DNA of 64,000 bases from Lytechinus variegatus (GCF_018143015.1 NC_054748.1:7996967-8060966); one strand, 5' to 3'. Counted from the stretch's first letter, positions 34,060 to 45,582 are shown. Notes: generated by a model from the letters alone, not told the origin. Made by a program: numbers and translations.

Positions 34060-35614
34060 ACATCGGCCCCCAACTAGCAAATCAAATAGGTAATTGCAAC
34101 AACGCCCATTTTACTGATTTCGTTTCAACGCCATTCGAACATTCTCTTTTTCTCAATCCCACCAACCCTACTGAAATAATTAATATCACAAAATCGTTGA
34201 ACTCTAGTAGGTCACAAGGTCACGATAGGATAAGTTCATCCATGCTTAAAGAAATTATTCATGCTATTGTTGAACCATTAACTTATATTTTTAATCAATC
34301 TATTTCATCAGGGGTTTGTCCGAATTTACTCAAAATTGCAAAAGTTACCCCTATCTACAAAAAAGATGATCCTCATGAAATAAGTAATTACCGCCCAATT
34401 TCTATCCTCTGTAGCATATCAAAAATCTTAGAAAAAATAATATACACAAGATTATACAAATTTTTAAACTTGCATAATCTATTAAATCCAAATCAATACG
34501 GTTTTAGAAAAAAATCACTCGACAGACTTGGCTCTAGTAAACATTTATGACAAAATCACAAAAGCGATTGCTAACAAGGAACATGTTATTGGAATATTTT
34601 TGGACTTAAGCAAAGCTTTCGATACACTTAATCACAAAATATTACTTCATAAACTACATTTATACGGAATACGGGGCAACGCACATCGATGGATAGATTA
34701 TTTATCAAATAGACAACAATATGTTACATTTAATGGAATAGATTCAACCTTTAAAACTGTAGAATGTGGTGTGCCGCAGGGGTCAATTTTGGGACCGCTC
34801 CTTTTCCTGCTATACGTCAATGATATATCGAAAACTTCCCCCTTATCTTTTATCCTATTTGCAGATGATACCAATATTTTTTATTCTCACCCAAAACTTG
34901 AAATTGTTGTATCTACTTTAAATGATGAATTATGTAAAGTGTCTACTTGGTTCAAATGCAACAAATTGTCTTTAAATATAAACAAAACACATTTTATGCA
35001 CTTTAAACATTATAATACCCATGCAGTAAACGAAGAAATAACGATAAACATTGACAGCGTAACCTTACAACAAAAACAACATTCAAAGTTTTTAGGAGTA
35101 ACTATTGATGAAAATTTATCGTGGAATTATCATTTACGCCATATCACCACTTCCGTATCCATATCATATTGCAACATTGTTTGGGGTAACTGTGGTCAGG
35201 TGGTAGTACAAAACTTAATTCGATATTCTTATTACAAAAAAGAGCAGTTCGTATTTGTACAGGATCACAATATCTCGCTAGATCCAGTCCTTTATTTTTC
35301 AAATTAAGAACTTTAAAAATTCAGATATAAATACATATCAAGCTGCTATCTTCATGTTCAAATACAAAAAGGGAATACTTCCTCCATCCTTTCAAAATAT
35401 GTTCACAATCAACAACACCGTCCACTCTTATCCAACACGAAACTCTGACAAATTTCATCTCACAAATCCAAAACTAATAATAGCACACAAATCAATTAGA
35501 CATTACGGTGCAGATTTATGGAATAATTTATCACCTGACACTAAGTTATGCTCTACACTTTATTCATTTAAGGCTGTTTTGAAGAGAAATACACTGTTAA
35601 AATATGATACTTAA
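34060..35614 (+). pseudogene. LINE reverse transcriptase part, frameshifted
   Basis: Frames in order: SQGHDRISSSMLKEI and NYRPISILCSIS (34197-34550), a frameshift at an A7 run near 34510, then GIFLDLSKAFDTLNH, GVPQGSILGPLLF and FADDTNIF (34528-35150). An internal loss follows where HITTSVS joins ISYCNIVWGN, then another frameshift near 35215, and a C-terminal piece with YPTRNSDKFH and DLWNNLSP (35354-35614). The catalytic FADD survives but no full protein can be made. Confidence 0.85.
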
Positions 35615-35907
35615 AATCTCTGTGTGTTACGTACCAACCGATATTACAACCTGCCCCCCCCCCCTCCCCGCACTTGCACTCTCGCACTTGCACTTTCTCT
35701 TTTATCAACATGATTATAACTTCCTCATTTTAAATTTTCTTTCCCTTTCTACTTTTTGGTAATATTCCTATTAGTTTGTGCAGTAAAGGAAAAGTCTCTT
35801 TTATTGCACTGTTTGTCTGATTTTCCTTCCCCTTTCCATTTGAGGCCTTCATCAATTTCAAGCTCTAAGCTTAAGATGAAGGTCCCCCCACATTTCAAAA
35901 TATACTA

Positions 35908-35913
35908 TGTTGA

Positions 35914-35997
<84 letters not shown>

Positions 35998-36358
35998 ATG
36001 AGAGGGGCGTGGATATATGTACCAATCGCTTTGATCATTGTTTATAATATATGTGTGAAGAGTAGAGTAGAATCAAGGATGAAGCAAAGTATACACTATG
36101 TTGTAAAGCTTTCGGCCCTGGCCTTCTTCAGTTTTTATTTGCTGACATGGGTCATAGCAAATTCTCCTGAACTAGGGTGTAGTTGTGTACCGTGCGTGTG
36201 TTATTTACACACGCACGGTACATAACTACACCCTAGTTCAGGAGAATTTGCTATGACCCATGTCAGCAAATAAAAACTGAAGAAGGCCAGGGCCGAAAGC
36301 TTTACAACATAGTGTATACTTTGCTTCATCCTTGATTCTACTCTACTCTTCACACATA

Positions 36359-36400
<42 letters not shown>
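35908..36400. mobile_element. TA-flanked long palindrome
   Basis: Arms 36045-36200 and 36208-36362 are reverse complements with about one or two mismatches and a 7-nt loop. (TA)n tracts lie outside: 35918-35997 and 36363-36398. No coding capacity. The arms would form a ~155-bp cruciform or RNA hairpin. It lies between the stop of the LINE's last ORF block and its 3' tail. Confidence 0.8.
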
Positions 36401-36589
36401 ATTTTCTATTTTTTGTAACAATAAAAAAATATCAGGTATGAATATATTTTGATTAGATTATTAGATTGTATATATGTATATGTTATTAATTACATCATTT
36501 ACCTATGTTATGCTAAGAAAAAAAATGATTTCACTTGTATATGATTTTATTGGAATGTGGAAATAAATAAATCAAATCAAATCAAACCT

Positions 36590-37240
36590 TGAGCATTTTC
36601 CGCAAATTGGCAAAATCCGATATGGCCGCCAAAGAATGCAATATACCCATGAATATCATTTTGACATTCAAAATGGCTGCCATAGGCCCTATATTTACTA
36701 TGCACAATGCAAATGGAGAAACTAATTTTTACAAGAGTAAGAACCACGAAATGCATGTAATTGTGAAAAAATATTGTCTGAAAACATGTTTTCTAGCGAA
36801 ACATCATGATTTATTATGCATGAGATAAATGCTGTATTGTGAAATTCAAAATGGCCCCTGTAGGCCCCAACAGTATTATCTACTACGTAAATGGGGGCAT
36901 ATAATGTGGGAAGAATTTAGATTTGCTTGACTATGAAATCCATATAATCCTGTTGTATGAAAACATGATTTATTTTTTGAAGTACAGCAATTCTTCTGCC
37001 ATGTAGGTAACCAATGTTGTATTTTGACATTCACATTAGCCGCTACTAGCCTTTATTATGTAACATGCGTATAGGAAATCTAATTTTCACAAGAGTTAAA
37101 ATAATAAAATACATTTGTGATGTATGAGTAAAAATATTGTCTTCAACATGATTTCTATCTAAATACATCACGTATTGGTCATGCAGGTAATAAATACTGT
37201 ACTTTGACATTTAAAATGGCTGCCATAGTGTCACGTGGGA
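36590..37240 (+). repeat. tandem ATGGCYGCC-type repeat, forward set
   Basis: Units of about 190 bp begin with TGACATTCAAAATGGCTGCC / GAAATTCAAAATGGCCCC and hold CTAATTTTCACAAGAGT and AAAAATATTGTCTGAAAACATG. About three and a half copies. The inverse set is at 43060-43850. Confidence 0.6.
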
Positions 37241-37439
37241 AGTGACCTTTTTTTAATTATTTATCTACTGCTGCTTGACACCAAATAAGGAATACGTAAA
37301 AACTGAGGATTACAGTTATGAAAGATTTAATCAAAGCTCTTAAATCATTCTGTGGTCTCCTTTGATTTCTTTTACAATGATTTACATGAAAATATACATG
37401 GACATGGATAATGGATAACAAAATATAACTTAACTTAAA

Positions 37440-37820
37440 CGGTAATCGTTAATGTGAGCCCCCATCATCCTATCTGGTCTGACATGCCCCACTCGGCCCT
37501 GGTGGTCGGTCCAGTTCCTGGCCTCCGCAGGTTGCGATGTCTCTTCCACTCGGCCTCCGCAGACTGTGTTACCCCTCGATGAGTAGCCCCCAGATAAGGG
37601 ATGAGAGCAAAAATATCACACCATTCCCCCTGCAGCCTACCACCGGTCGTTCCAAAAAATAATCCGCCATGCACCCTGCGTGCTGCCGCGCAATTATTTT
37701 TAAAATTAATCCACCATTCCGCCTGCAGCTTGTCACCTATTGCTCTAATCCGTCATGCCTCCCGCGTCCTACCGTATAGATCTGCCATTCCACCTGCATG
37801 CTACAAATATATCCTGGGGC
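37440..37820. repeat. GC-richer degenerate repeat block
   Basis: Repeated words CCATTCCRCCTGCAG, CCGTCATGCMYCCGCGT and CACTCGGCC stand out from AT-rich flanks at about 40-50 bp spacing. ORFs here follow the repeats and are not supported. Confidence 0.35.
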
Positions 37821-39050
37821 CCGTTTCTCAATTAAATCGGAGATAGTGACGTAATAAATCATCATCTTGAGCGTCCACATGCGATTTTTTTTTTGTAATT
37901 AAAATAATTATTCATAACTTCCTTTTCTCGGGAATTGAATGCTTCATGTTATAAGTATAAAAGGGGTCATTCTCAAAAAAATGATACAATTCACAAAAAA
38001 CGTGTCTCGACTATCTTATGGCCGCTAGCTTCACAACCCTGAACATTTTCTACAAACTTTTTATCAAGAAAATGACAATAATAGACTAGCTTCACAAAGC
38101 ATATGCGACCAGTAATTTGTAAAGCTCTAATTTTATTACAAAGACCTTTAAGTTTTGCTTTTTGTTAGAATAGACACTGTCTCAGGTCAGTTTTAGATCT
38201 TACTATCATTCTCTTTTATAATTACTCTGTATTTCGAACCTTCATTAATGTCTGGTGAGGGCAACATGGTGTAAACGTCTGACATACTGCGCTTATCCTA
38301 GTATTTGATGATCATTTTGTGATTAATTTCACTTTTAACTTTGTCCCAAATTTATTTTAACCTCCGTAACGAATACTGCCACAAGTTTTTTCTCCCTTTC
38401 AAACTGAATTATATTATATGATAATGTGTCTGCAAGTAGAGTGATAATCAACAATAAATAATTGATAGGGAATTATCATATGTGTTTCCTGTTTTACACG
38501 AAAATAAAGGACTATTCTTAAAAAATGAAATGTATGACTAAACAGCTTTAACATCCGTAACGCACCTTAAGAAAATATGCACTTTGGCAGTTCTGTTGAG
38601 AATTCAGTATTATATAAAATAAGAGACACCTTTCATAATAAATACAGTTTTCAAAGGTAGGGCTGCTAAATAAGGACCACGTTGGACCTTAAAGCATAAA
38701 GACGTTAACTTCCGTAACGCATTAACTTCCGTAACATTTTTTCTTGAATATGCTACAAATTTGTGCTATATTGAATCACTCCGGATCATACAGATATAAA
38801 TCATATAAGGTACCCTCCACCTACTTACCCATAAAAATGATAGCTCTTCGTCCTTGTAAAATTATTATTACACACCTTATTTTTAACATCACTTTTTAAA
38901 GAGGGAAAATTGCCAGCGAAAACAATTTCCCGAGAATTATATACGATATTTAATGCTTTTGGAATTTTATATAATTCATACTACAAATGTGGAATATTGG
39001 CATCTTCTTTAGAACTTAACATTTCTAACTTCTTTGCTATATAAATTGCA

Positions 39051-39085
39051 TTAACTTCCGTAACAATTACTGTTACGGAAGTTAA
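39051..39085. repeat. perfect inverted pair of the TTAACTTCCGTAACA motif
   Basis: TTAACTTCCGTAACA, then ATTAC, then TGTTACGGAAGTTAA: 15-bp arms with a 5-nt loop. Confidence 0.85.
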
Positions 39086-39279
39086 TACACTTCTTTGCTG
39101 TACTTTGCTGAGATTGATAGTACGATTCTAGTTCCAGAACAGGTGACATGGCTTTGTCTAATGCTGAAGTCGGCAGAAAAGGTGGAAAGAAAGGGAAGAA
39201 GGAGAAACAATTAAGCTTTCATGGATAAGGGCAGAGAAAGAAAAACTATTTGCAATGACTCATGACAAGGGTTATTTAA

Positions 39280-39780
39280 TGATCAAAAATGTGAGCGCAA
39301 AGCGCGAGCTAAAACTTGTGTATAGTCTAACCTGAAAACTTGAGATTCTAGCATTTTTTTTGGTAAAAATGATCAGGATGATATCTGAATAAACTATTAA
39401 TGCAAGTACAAAGTGCTAGCTGATTTTTTAATATTCTGACTGAAACCTTGACATTCTAAACAGTGTTTGTACCAATTACAAGGATGGGTATCTTAATTGA
39501 TGCGACTGTAAATTTTTTATGTTTTGATCTGAAAACAATCATTTTTTGACGTTTTAATTTGAGAACAAGATATATATCCAATAAACAATTATTGAAAAGG
39601 TAAAACGCGCGCTTTTTGAGGTTTAGAACCCAAAACGGGACATTCTATTAACTTTTTGTAATCATAAAAAGGATGGGTGTCTTGCTAAGTAACAGATGCG
39701 CAGCGAGTGCAAAGCGCGAGCTGAAAATATGTGTCATTCCAATATAAAAACCAGACATTTTAAGCACGCTCTCAAATAAA
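39280..39780 (-). repeat. dispersed GCTCGCGCTTTGCGCTC repeat
   Basis: Units of about 150 bp containing GAGCGCAAAGCGCGAGCT and CTGAAAACTTGACATTCTA. The same family is at 16895-16930, 42060-42330, 59860-60660 and 63160-64000, on either strand. No protein-coding signal. Confidence 0.5.
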
Positions 39781-39794
39781 GAGGATATATGAAT

Positions 39795-40034
39795 TGAATA
39801 AAAAATAATTTCATGCAATAGAATACAAAAGAACAAGTGGGGGTTACATGTACGTACACCACCAATCAACTCTTTCAATATTCATGAAGATGTGCATAGA
39901 CCAAACTGTTTCACTAAAATAATGCAAATCTTTAAAATGGCATAACTTCGTTATTCCTTGTTCGATTTTGATCATAATAGTATTTTGTTTGTCAGATTAT
40001 TATCTGTTCAGAACATATTTTTTCAGACTGAATG
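39795..40034. mobile_element. half copy of the TTAAAGGG MITE
   Basis: Matches the right half of the element at 10867-11454 (AATACAAAAGAACAAGTGGGG near the start, ACCCCTTTAA at the end). The left arm is missing. Confidence 0.6.
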
Positions 40035-40039
40035 ACCCC

Positions 40040-41440
40040 TTTAATGCGCATGAAAATCGCTGAAATATTTGATATAGGTCTACTTACATGAAAACATAAA
40101 AAGGGGTATTCAAACACTCAACATGCTCAACGTTTGTTGGAATTTATTAATGAAATACGTATTTCGATAATCAAACATTTTGGCTATTCATCATTTTTGT
40201 AAATCACGAACAGGATGCGTAATTGTGTATCTCGATGAAACAAAATAATGAAACAAAAATCGCGATTAGATCATATAGATTCCATTAATAATTTATGTAT
40301 TTGTGATTTTTAGCCTCTTGTTTCATTCACCTCACTTTATTATTATTCGTTTCCCCATGACCTTTTTAGATGTTTTTTTTTCTTTTTTTTCTCTCTCTAT
40401 CTTTTTTGGCTATTGGCAAGCGGCGGGATTCCTCGTAACCCAGAGAACTCATCCTGGTTACGGGACTACGATTGTTTTATTTTGTTTATTGCCAGAAACT
40501 TTTTAAGATGAACTGCAATTCTGTGGCCCTGTTATTCGGTTTTCTCATTCTAACTTTGAACAAGAACGACAATAAAATTACAGTTTCCGTTTCCTGTTAT
40601 GTTTTCACATTTTTAGGGGGTGGCAAATTAAGCTATGCGCTCCACATTTATCTTTATTAAAAAATGTAATACGAATACCTAAATATGGATTTTCCTAAGC
40701 TAACAAATAAATATTGCATTTTGTAACTTGATTTAACTTCCGTAACGAAGATTGACAAAGTTAAATGCCATCGAGACGATTTAATGGTAGACTATCTTTG
40801 GATTCCCAGCATTGGTCATGCATTGCTTAGGATCTCAGGTTATGGAGGAAACTTATTTTAAGGTTGCCTCATTCAAATTATGAACATTATACTGAACGAA
40901 AGATGTGCAATGATTTTTATGGTACTTTTTGTTATATGTTATTTGGTAAAATCCTGCTTCTGAACAACAATATTGAATATTTTTCCATCTTGCAAACATT
41001 TTGGCTTCAGAAATAAAATTGTTGATACCACACTTAAACTAAATTGTGTGCATTTCAATTCCAATCATTTCAAAAGTGATTTAATTGAGTAACATAAGTG
41101 GGCAATGCTAACGATTAACCTCCGTAACGTTGATAAACAGTGCCTGAGTTAATCCGGTCAGTACTTCAAATTGACGCAACAGCGACTTGCCCCTTTTCTG
41201 TTGCCACTTTCTCATACATGGTACTTTCACAATATGCATCTTTCAACCCATTCTATAGACTTCACTTTTACGATTTTTTCCCCCATCAATTGTTGCATTT
41301 TTCTGAGAATGACCCAAAGATGCATATTTTACCTATATTAGTTTTCTTAGATGTGTTTTTCAATTCATATCACAATAATTACAGTCTTATCTTAATTTTA
41401 GATTTGACAATTATACTATTTTGTGACTAAGGCTACGTCT
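40040..41440. other. non-coding stretch
   Basis: Apart from two CCGTAACG motifs I see nothing. Short ORFs at 40303-40660 and 41140-41430 have no recognisable domain and a composition like their surroundings. Confidence 0.4.
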
Positions 41441-41479
41441 GAGCTGCTCTTTCTATCGATAGTATCGTTATTAATGGAT

Positions 41480-41650
41480 TCAAGTTTGGAATTCTTTTAA
41501 TGCTCTCCACGGAGTGGAGAAGGTGCATACATCGTATGCGAGCATGGCAGGATCCGATGACCGGGGTAATGATATCATTATGTTTAAAGCGCTAAGAGAC
41601 GTCGTTACGACGTGATAAGTTCCAGATAAATGCGGATTATTATTATTATT
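41480..41650 (+). mobile_element. SINE-like 3' end with ATT tail
   Basis: It carries GATGACCGGGGTAATGATATC, AAAGCGCTAAGAGACG and ends in (ATT)n at 41636-41649. It shares the CCGGGGTAA..ATATGATA / AAGCGC plan with 51480-51600. Confidence 0.4.
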
Positions 41651-42059
41651 GGTTCATTTCTTTCTGTATAGATTCGATTTCCGTTCATTTATTTCCGACG
41701 TTGAATTTTTATGTAAAAAATGATATCATGTCCATCTCACAATTTTCCTACAAAGTGCTTGAAATATAGGGCTTAAATTCACCATTTTTCAGGTCGGAAT
41801 ATCCAATATCTAAAGATTATGATTCTCGTTCGCCTCATCGATTTCATGATAAAAATGTATAAAGAATGCCCAGATTCTAGGTGTAATCTGAAACACGCGC
41901 CCTCATGTCTATTGAGATACGCAGCATGTTCTGTGTTAAAAATATTGTCAAGTTTTAGATCCGAACACCAAAAATTTCGTACTTGCGTTTTGGACACGCA
42001 TTATTACTGTAGGAAGGCTACCAAGCACTCATCCTCTTCATGATTTGCAAAACATAATA

Positions 42060-42330
42060 GATTATCCAGTTTTTAGGTCTAAATCTCGATGTTTTACCCG
42101 CTTGCTTTGCGCTCGCATCAATTACCTATCCTGTTTACGATTACAATAAGTGCTTAGAATTTCCATTCTTCAGGGAGAAACGTAAAAAAATCAGCTCGCG
42201 CTTTGCGCTCACATTATTTGATTGTTGAAATATGTAACGCTCTGATCTGAAAATTTTGTTCAGGATCACAAACAAATTTTGGGACAAAATAGATAAAATT
42301 TGAAAAATAGCTCGCGCTCGCAATATTTGA
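42060..42330 (+). repeat. GCTCGCGCTTTGCGCTC repeat units
   Basis: Three units: GCTTTGCGCTCGCATCAATT, GCTCGCGCTTTGCGCTCACA and AGCTCGCGCTCGCAATATTTG. Same family as 39280-39780. Confidence 0.5.
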
Positions 42331-42339
42331 AATATGAGA

Positions 42340-43050
42340 TTATATACTTATGTTGATTTATATTATAAAGCTAAGAAGTGACTAACAGGACTAACCCTTC
42401 AAAGAGAGATGTGGCTTCAACGAATTAGTGGACGAGATCGAGCCCCCAATGATGACATGATTTTTGACCAGTCATGTCGGTGGAGAACCGGCGGCAGCTG
42501 GGGTCGTTTTCTCGTCACCGACGTAGTCCCTCAGTTTTAACTTAAAACTGCCTACACGAACATCTGTAGTCTATTCTGGCTTAGGTGGTTCTCCTCGAAT
42601 TACTAAAATTAACCTCCTAATATACCCTACCGTTACTAGGACTAACTGTGAAATTTCTATTAAGTAATTCAAAGAATTTCAATGACAGATGAGTACATAA
42701 AGCAACACATTTTTAATAACAAGGGACTTCCTGTGCATTTGTATACCTATATTCATCCATGCTAAAGCACAGTATTAACTATTTACGACACCTGTATGAA
42801 GATGATTTGCAGTACGAAATATTTTTAACAAATGAACAAAATATGGCATCCACCTGATTTTGTACTATAGGGGGGGTATCAACCGTTTCCAACCTTGCCT
42901 TTGAAACATCCAAAACATATGTAGATTGAAACATCAATTGAAACATAAACAATATATGCTAAGCACATGTTTGAACTCAATTCAAACATTACAATTGTAT
43001 TAAATTTCTTTCCTGACACATAGGTCCGAAAAAGTATTATGTACATTGTA
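42340..43050. other. stretch without gene; short perfect palindrome
   Basis: CAGTTTTAACTTAAAACTG at 42532-42550 is a 19-bp inverted repeat. Nothing else recognisable. Confidence 0.4.
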
Positions 43051-43059
43051 ACTGGGGAT

Positions 43060-43850
43060 ATCATATTTTGACAGAATTTTGCTTTGCTACCAATAAATAT
43101 TGCATATAATTGTGATGTAAGAGTGAAATATTGTCTATAACCATTGTCTCTAAAGTAATGCTATATACCATATCTTGCGTAATTAGGTGATAAGTACTAC
43201 GTTTTGTAATGATGGCCGCCGGAAGCCCTCATCGTATTATATATAATTTGAATGGGTACATATAATTTTCACAAAGGGGCATGTGGCGGCTATTCTGAAT
43301 TTTAGTAAATATAGCATTTATAACCTTAATTACATAAGATATATGATATATATTATCAAAAATTATGTTTTCAGACAATATTTCACTCACAAACTCCATT
43401 TAGCAAAGCAAAGCCGAAATCTTCTAAAGGTTAGTCCCTATACACGTGAGGGCCTGTAGCGGCCATTTTGACTTTCAAAACACAGTATTTATCACCTACT
43501 TTGCAGTAGAAATGATATATCTTGTTACTCATAGATCACAATTACTTGCATTTATGATGCTCACTCCTGTGGAAATTGGTTTCTCTATTTGCATTTGACA
43601 TGATACAGTATTTAACACAAACTTGAAACCGGAATGATATATTTCGTTAAAAATTATGTTTTTAGACAGTATTCCATTTATTCATCACAAATACTTGCAT
43701 TTTAGTGCTCACTCTTGTTATTTCTTTGGTCCTCTTTCTCATTGTAAATAATACTGTTAGGGTCTTTGCTAGCCATTTTAATATCAAAATACAGCATTCA
43801 TTTGTGTTTTAGTCAGTATTCCACTCGTTTATCATAATAAGCATCTTAGG
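43060..43850 (-). repeat. tandem ATGGCYGCC-type repeat, inverse set
   Basis: Mostly reverse-oriented units related to 36590-37240 (GGCGGCTATTCTGAATTTTAG, AATTATGTTTTCAGACAATA, GCGGCCATTTTGACTTTCAA), degenerate. The two sets lie about 6 kb apart in opposite orientation. Confidence 0.45.
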
Positions 43851-44150
43851 GCTCACTCTTTTTTTATGAACATACGTGATAGGGTTATCCGTCTCTTGTC
43901 ATAAAAAGGTTTATGAGAGAGGGGGATAATCCGATATTAAGAACAGTGAAAAGGAAATTGGACAAGGAATAAGAAAATAACGGGGTTTTTATGAAATCAC
44001 TAGACCATGCAAATTTAAATAATTGCAATTTGGTAAGTTAACACAGCCCGATATACTCAAGTCGAATATGCCTAGAATTAGAATCATTATCTTTATTTTA
44101 ATGTTGGTTATCTTATTGTTGTTTCCGCTGAATTTCTTCTATTTTTTAAG

Positions 44151-44168
44151 GTATTGATAGACTGAACC
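44151..44168 (+). other. 5'UTR exon start and Kozak context of the 347-codon gene
   Basis: CTTCTATTTTTTAAG|GTATTG is a good splice acceptor ending at 44150. The start codon follows 18 bases later in ACCATGG context. An upstream non-coding exon is implied but not located. Confidence 0.5.
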
Positions 44169-45212
44169 ATGGCAAGAATCGATCTCGACACCCTCTTCAC
44201 GGACGTCGAGGGTAACAAGTATAACATTCATATGACAGACCACACCCAATGTCTCCTCGTAGGGGTTTTAGATGTTCTCTACAAATTCATCTTCGATACA
44301 GCCATTGGTGAAGCTGGAAACATATGGACGGGTTGGGTGGAAGTGATGCCGGGCAACTTCGTATACGGGATTCATCCTGAACGTCCCCTTTGTGTTTTCT
44401 TAGACGCGGAGGCATTGGCTCAACATCCTTACAACTTCCTCTGCTTCAGAAGGAACGGCAACGGGATTACAATTACCAACTTTGGCCCCTTCAGTTGGAA
44501 TAAGGGTTGGGATTTGAAGAAAGTCAAGGCCGCTAGGAAACACGCTGAAGATTTGGCTAAAGAGGCCGAAAAGGAGCGAGAACGCATGGAGGAAGAGAAG
44601 AAAATTTGGGACAAAGGGGATCCTCCACTAAGCGAGGAGACACCCTCAAAGCAGCCGCAGCAGTTGCCAGGATGGAAGCCTACCAAAAGCGAAGCTTTCG
44701 AGGAAGTGCACGCCAAGGTCGTCAAAAAAGGCGGTGAGCTGGTCGCAAGGGAGGCGCAGCTTAATGCAGCCGTCACGGTGGCTGTAAAACACTTAGCCAG
44801 AACGATTGCAAAAACTGGCGCCAAGACGGCGCTAATGTCTGCATGTAAAGAGGAGCCAGTTCTTGGAATCGTAACACGACTGGGCTTTGGTGCATGGCGT
44901 GCATATAATGACGATTTCGCGGGAGCGTGTATGGAAGTTTCTTCTGTAGCGGCTCCGCTAGTATTAGGACCCGAACCTATCGCATCTCTCGCCATTGACT
45001 CCGCACTTTTGGGAAAAGACATCTACGACATCCTGAAGAAAGTCAAAGAACCACAGGAGTTCTACGACAGGGAGTTGCAAGAATGGAGGGCTGAAAAAGG
45101 GAAAATGATCAGACTTATGGAGCAGAGGATTGAAGAGATATCGGAAGCGATAGCTGGTTACAACCGATGTGTCGAAAGTTGTTACCATCTCATCGAATTG
45201 TGTCACAGATAG
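44169..45212 (+). CDS. 347-residue protein of unknown function, intronless ORF
   Basis: The start is ATG in ACCATGG. Residues 1-118 look globular and beta-rich (VEGNKYNIHMTDHT, GWVEVMPGNFVYGIHPERP, FCFRRNGNGITITNFGPFSW-like). Residues 120-148 are a Lys/Glu/Arg coiled coil and 150-172 a Pro/Gln linker. Residues 180-225 form an amphipathic Ala-rich helix. Residues 229-288 are a Gly/Ala/Ser-rich hydrophobic segment (PVLGIVTRLGFGAWRAY, GACMEVSSVAAPLV, SLAIDSALLGKDIYD), and 295-347 a C-terminal helix with three Cys. No signal peptide. Codons are much richer in GC than the flanks, supporting real coding. From memory, the hydrophobic segment resembles small-residue-zipper segments in some bacterial and invertebrate proteins, possibly membrane-inserting; I cannot confirm that. 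It may be a retrocopy, a transferred gene or a lineage-specific gene. Confidence 0.8.
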   Translation: MARIDLDTLFTDVEGNKYNIHMTDHTQCLLVGVLDVLYKFIFDTAIGEAGNIWTGWVEVMPGNFVYGIHPERPLCVFLDAEALAQHPYNFLCFRRNGNGITITNFGPFSWNKGWDLKKVKAARKHAEDLAKEAEKERERMEEEKKIWDKGDPPLSEETPSKQPQQLPGWKPTKSEAFEEVHAKVVKKGGELVAREAQLNAAVTVAVKHLARTIAKTGAKTALMSACKEEPVLGIVTRLGFGAWRAYNDDFAGACMEVSSVAAPLVLGPEPIASLAIDSALLGKDIYDILKKVKEPQEFYDRELQEWRAEKGKMIRLMEQRIEEISEAIAGYNRCVESCYHLIELCHR

Positions 45213-45259
45213 GGCCGGAGCCAATAGCAAAGCAAAAAAATGAATCCTACCTTTTAATC

Positions 45260-45265
45260 AATAAA
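45260..45265 (+). terminator. poly(A) signal of the 347-codon gene
   Basis: AATAAA lies 48 bases past the stop codon, a usual distance. Confidence 0.6.
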
Positions 45266-45393
45266 GAAATGGTTAAAGAGATTAACGATTTCTAAGGAGA
45301 TTTCTCTAGAAAATATTTGTTTTCTATTATTTACTTTAATTTCAGGTTATCCATCAAGGCTCTTCCTCTTAATAGATATGAAGAGCTTGATTC

Positions 45394-45582
45394 CCAAAGG
45401 AGCTAAATCCACTTTTGTCCAAAATTGATTATTTTTATGTAGATATAAGTATCATAGACGTGAGAATCAAATGCACCATCTCGCATTTTATTTTTTAAGG
45501 TTGATTAAATTGCTATCAAATTTGAATTTTATTCCAAAAGGAGCCAAATCCAAAACAGTTTTATTCCAAAAGGAGCTAAATC
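45394..45582 (+). repeat. three copies of AAAGGAGCYAAATCCA
   Basis: CCCAAAGGAGCTAAATCCAC at 45394, CCAAAAGGAGCCAAATCCA near 45534 and CCAAAAGGAGCTAAATCCAC near 45563 lie just downstream of the gene's poly(A) signal. Role unknown. Confidence 0.6.

Larger units (their letters stand above)
32160..36587 (+). mobile_element. broken LINE with palindrome in its 3' region
   Basis: The tandem unit stops near 32158 and a 5' region leads to the ORF at 32759; the 3' end is (AAATCA)n at 36561-36587. The coding region is broken (see the two pseudogene entries). A TA-flanked palindrome is inserted at about 35908-36400. The same family appears in reverse at 47562-50842 with the same tail type. The 5' edge is approximate. 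Confidence 0.65.
38355..41132. repeat. field of TTAACTTCCGTAACG motifs
   Basis: Copies of TTAAC(T/C)TCCGTAAC(G) or close variants at 38359, 38550, 38704, 38722, 39051, 40732 and 41114 on the plus strand, and one inverse at 39071-39085. Between them is AT-rich DNA without a gene. The spaced motifs suggest protein-binding sites or a decayed array. Confidence 0.5.

Noticed and set aside
35756..36225. ORFs through the TA tract and palindrome
   Set aside because: Microsatellite and palindrome sequence only.
44429..45022. 197-codon minus-strand ORF opposite the 347-codon gene
   Set aside because: Shadow of the plus-strand gene; the plus strand has the Kozak start, poly(A) signal and plausible protein features.
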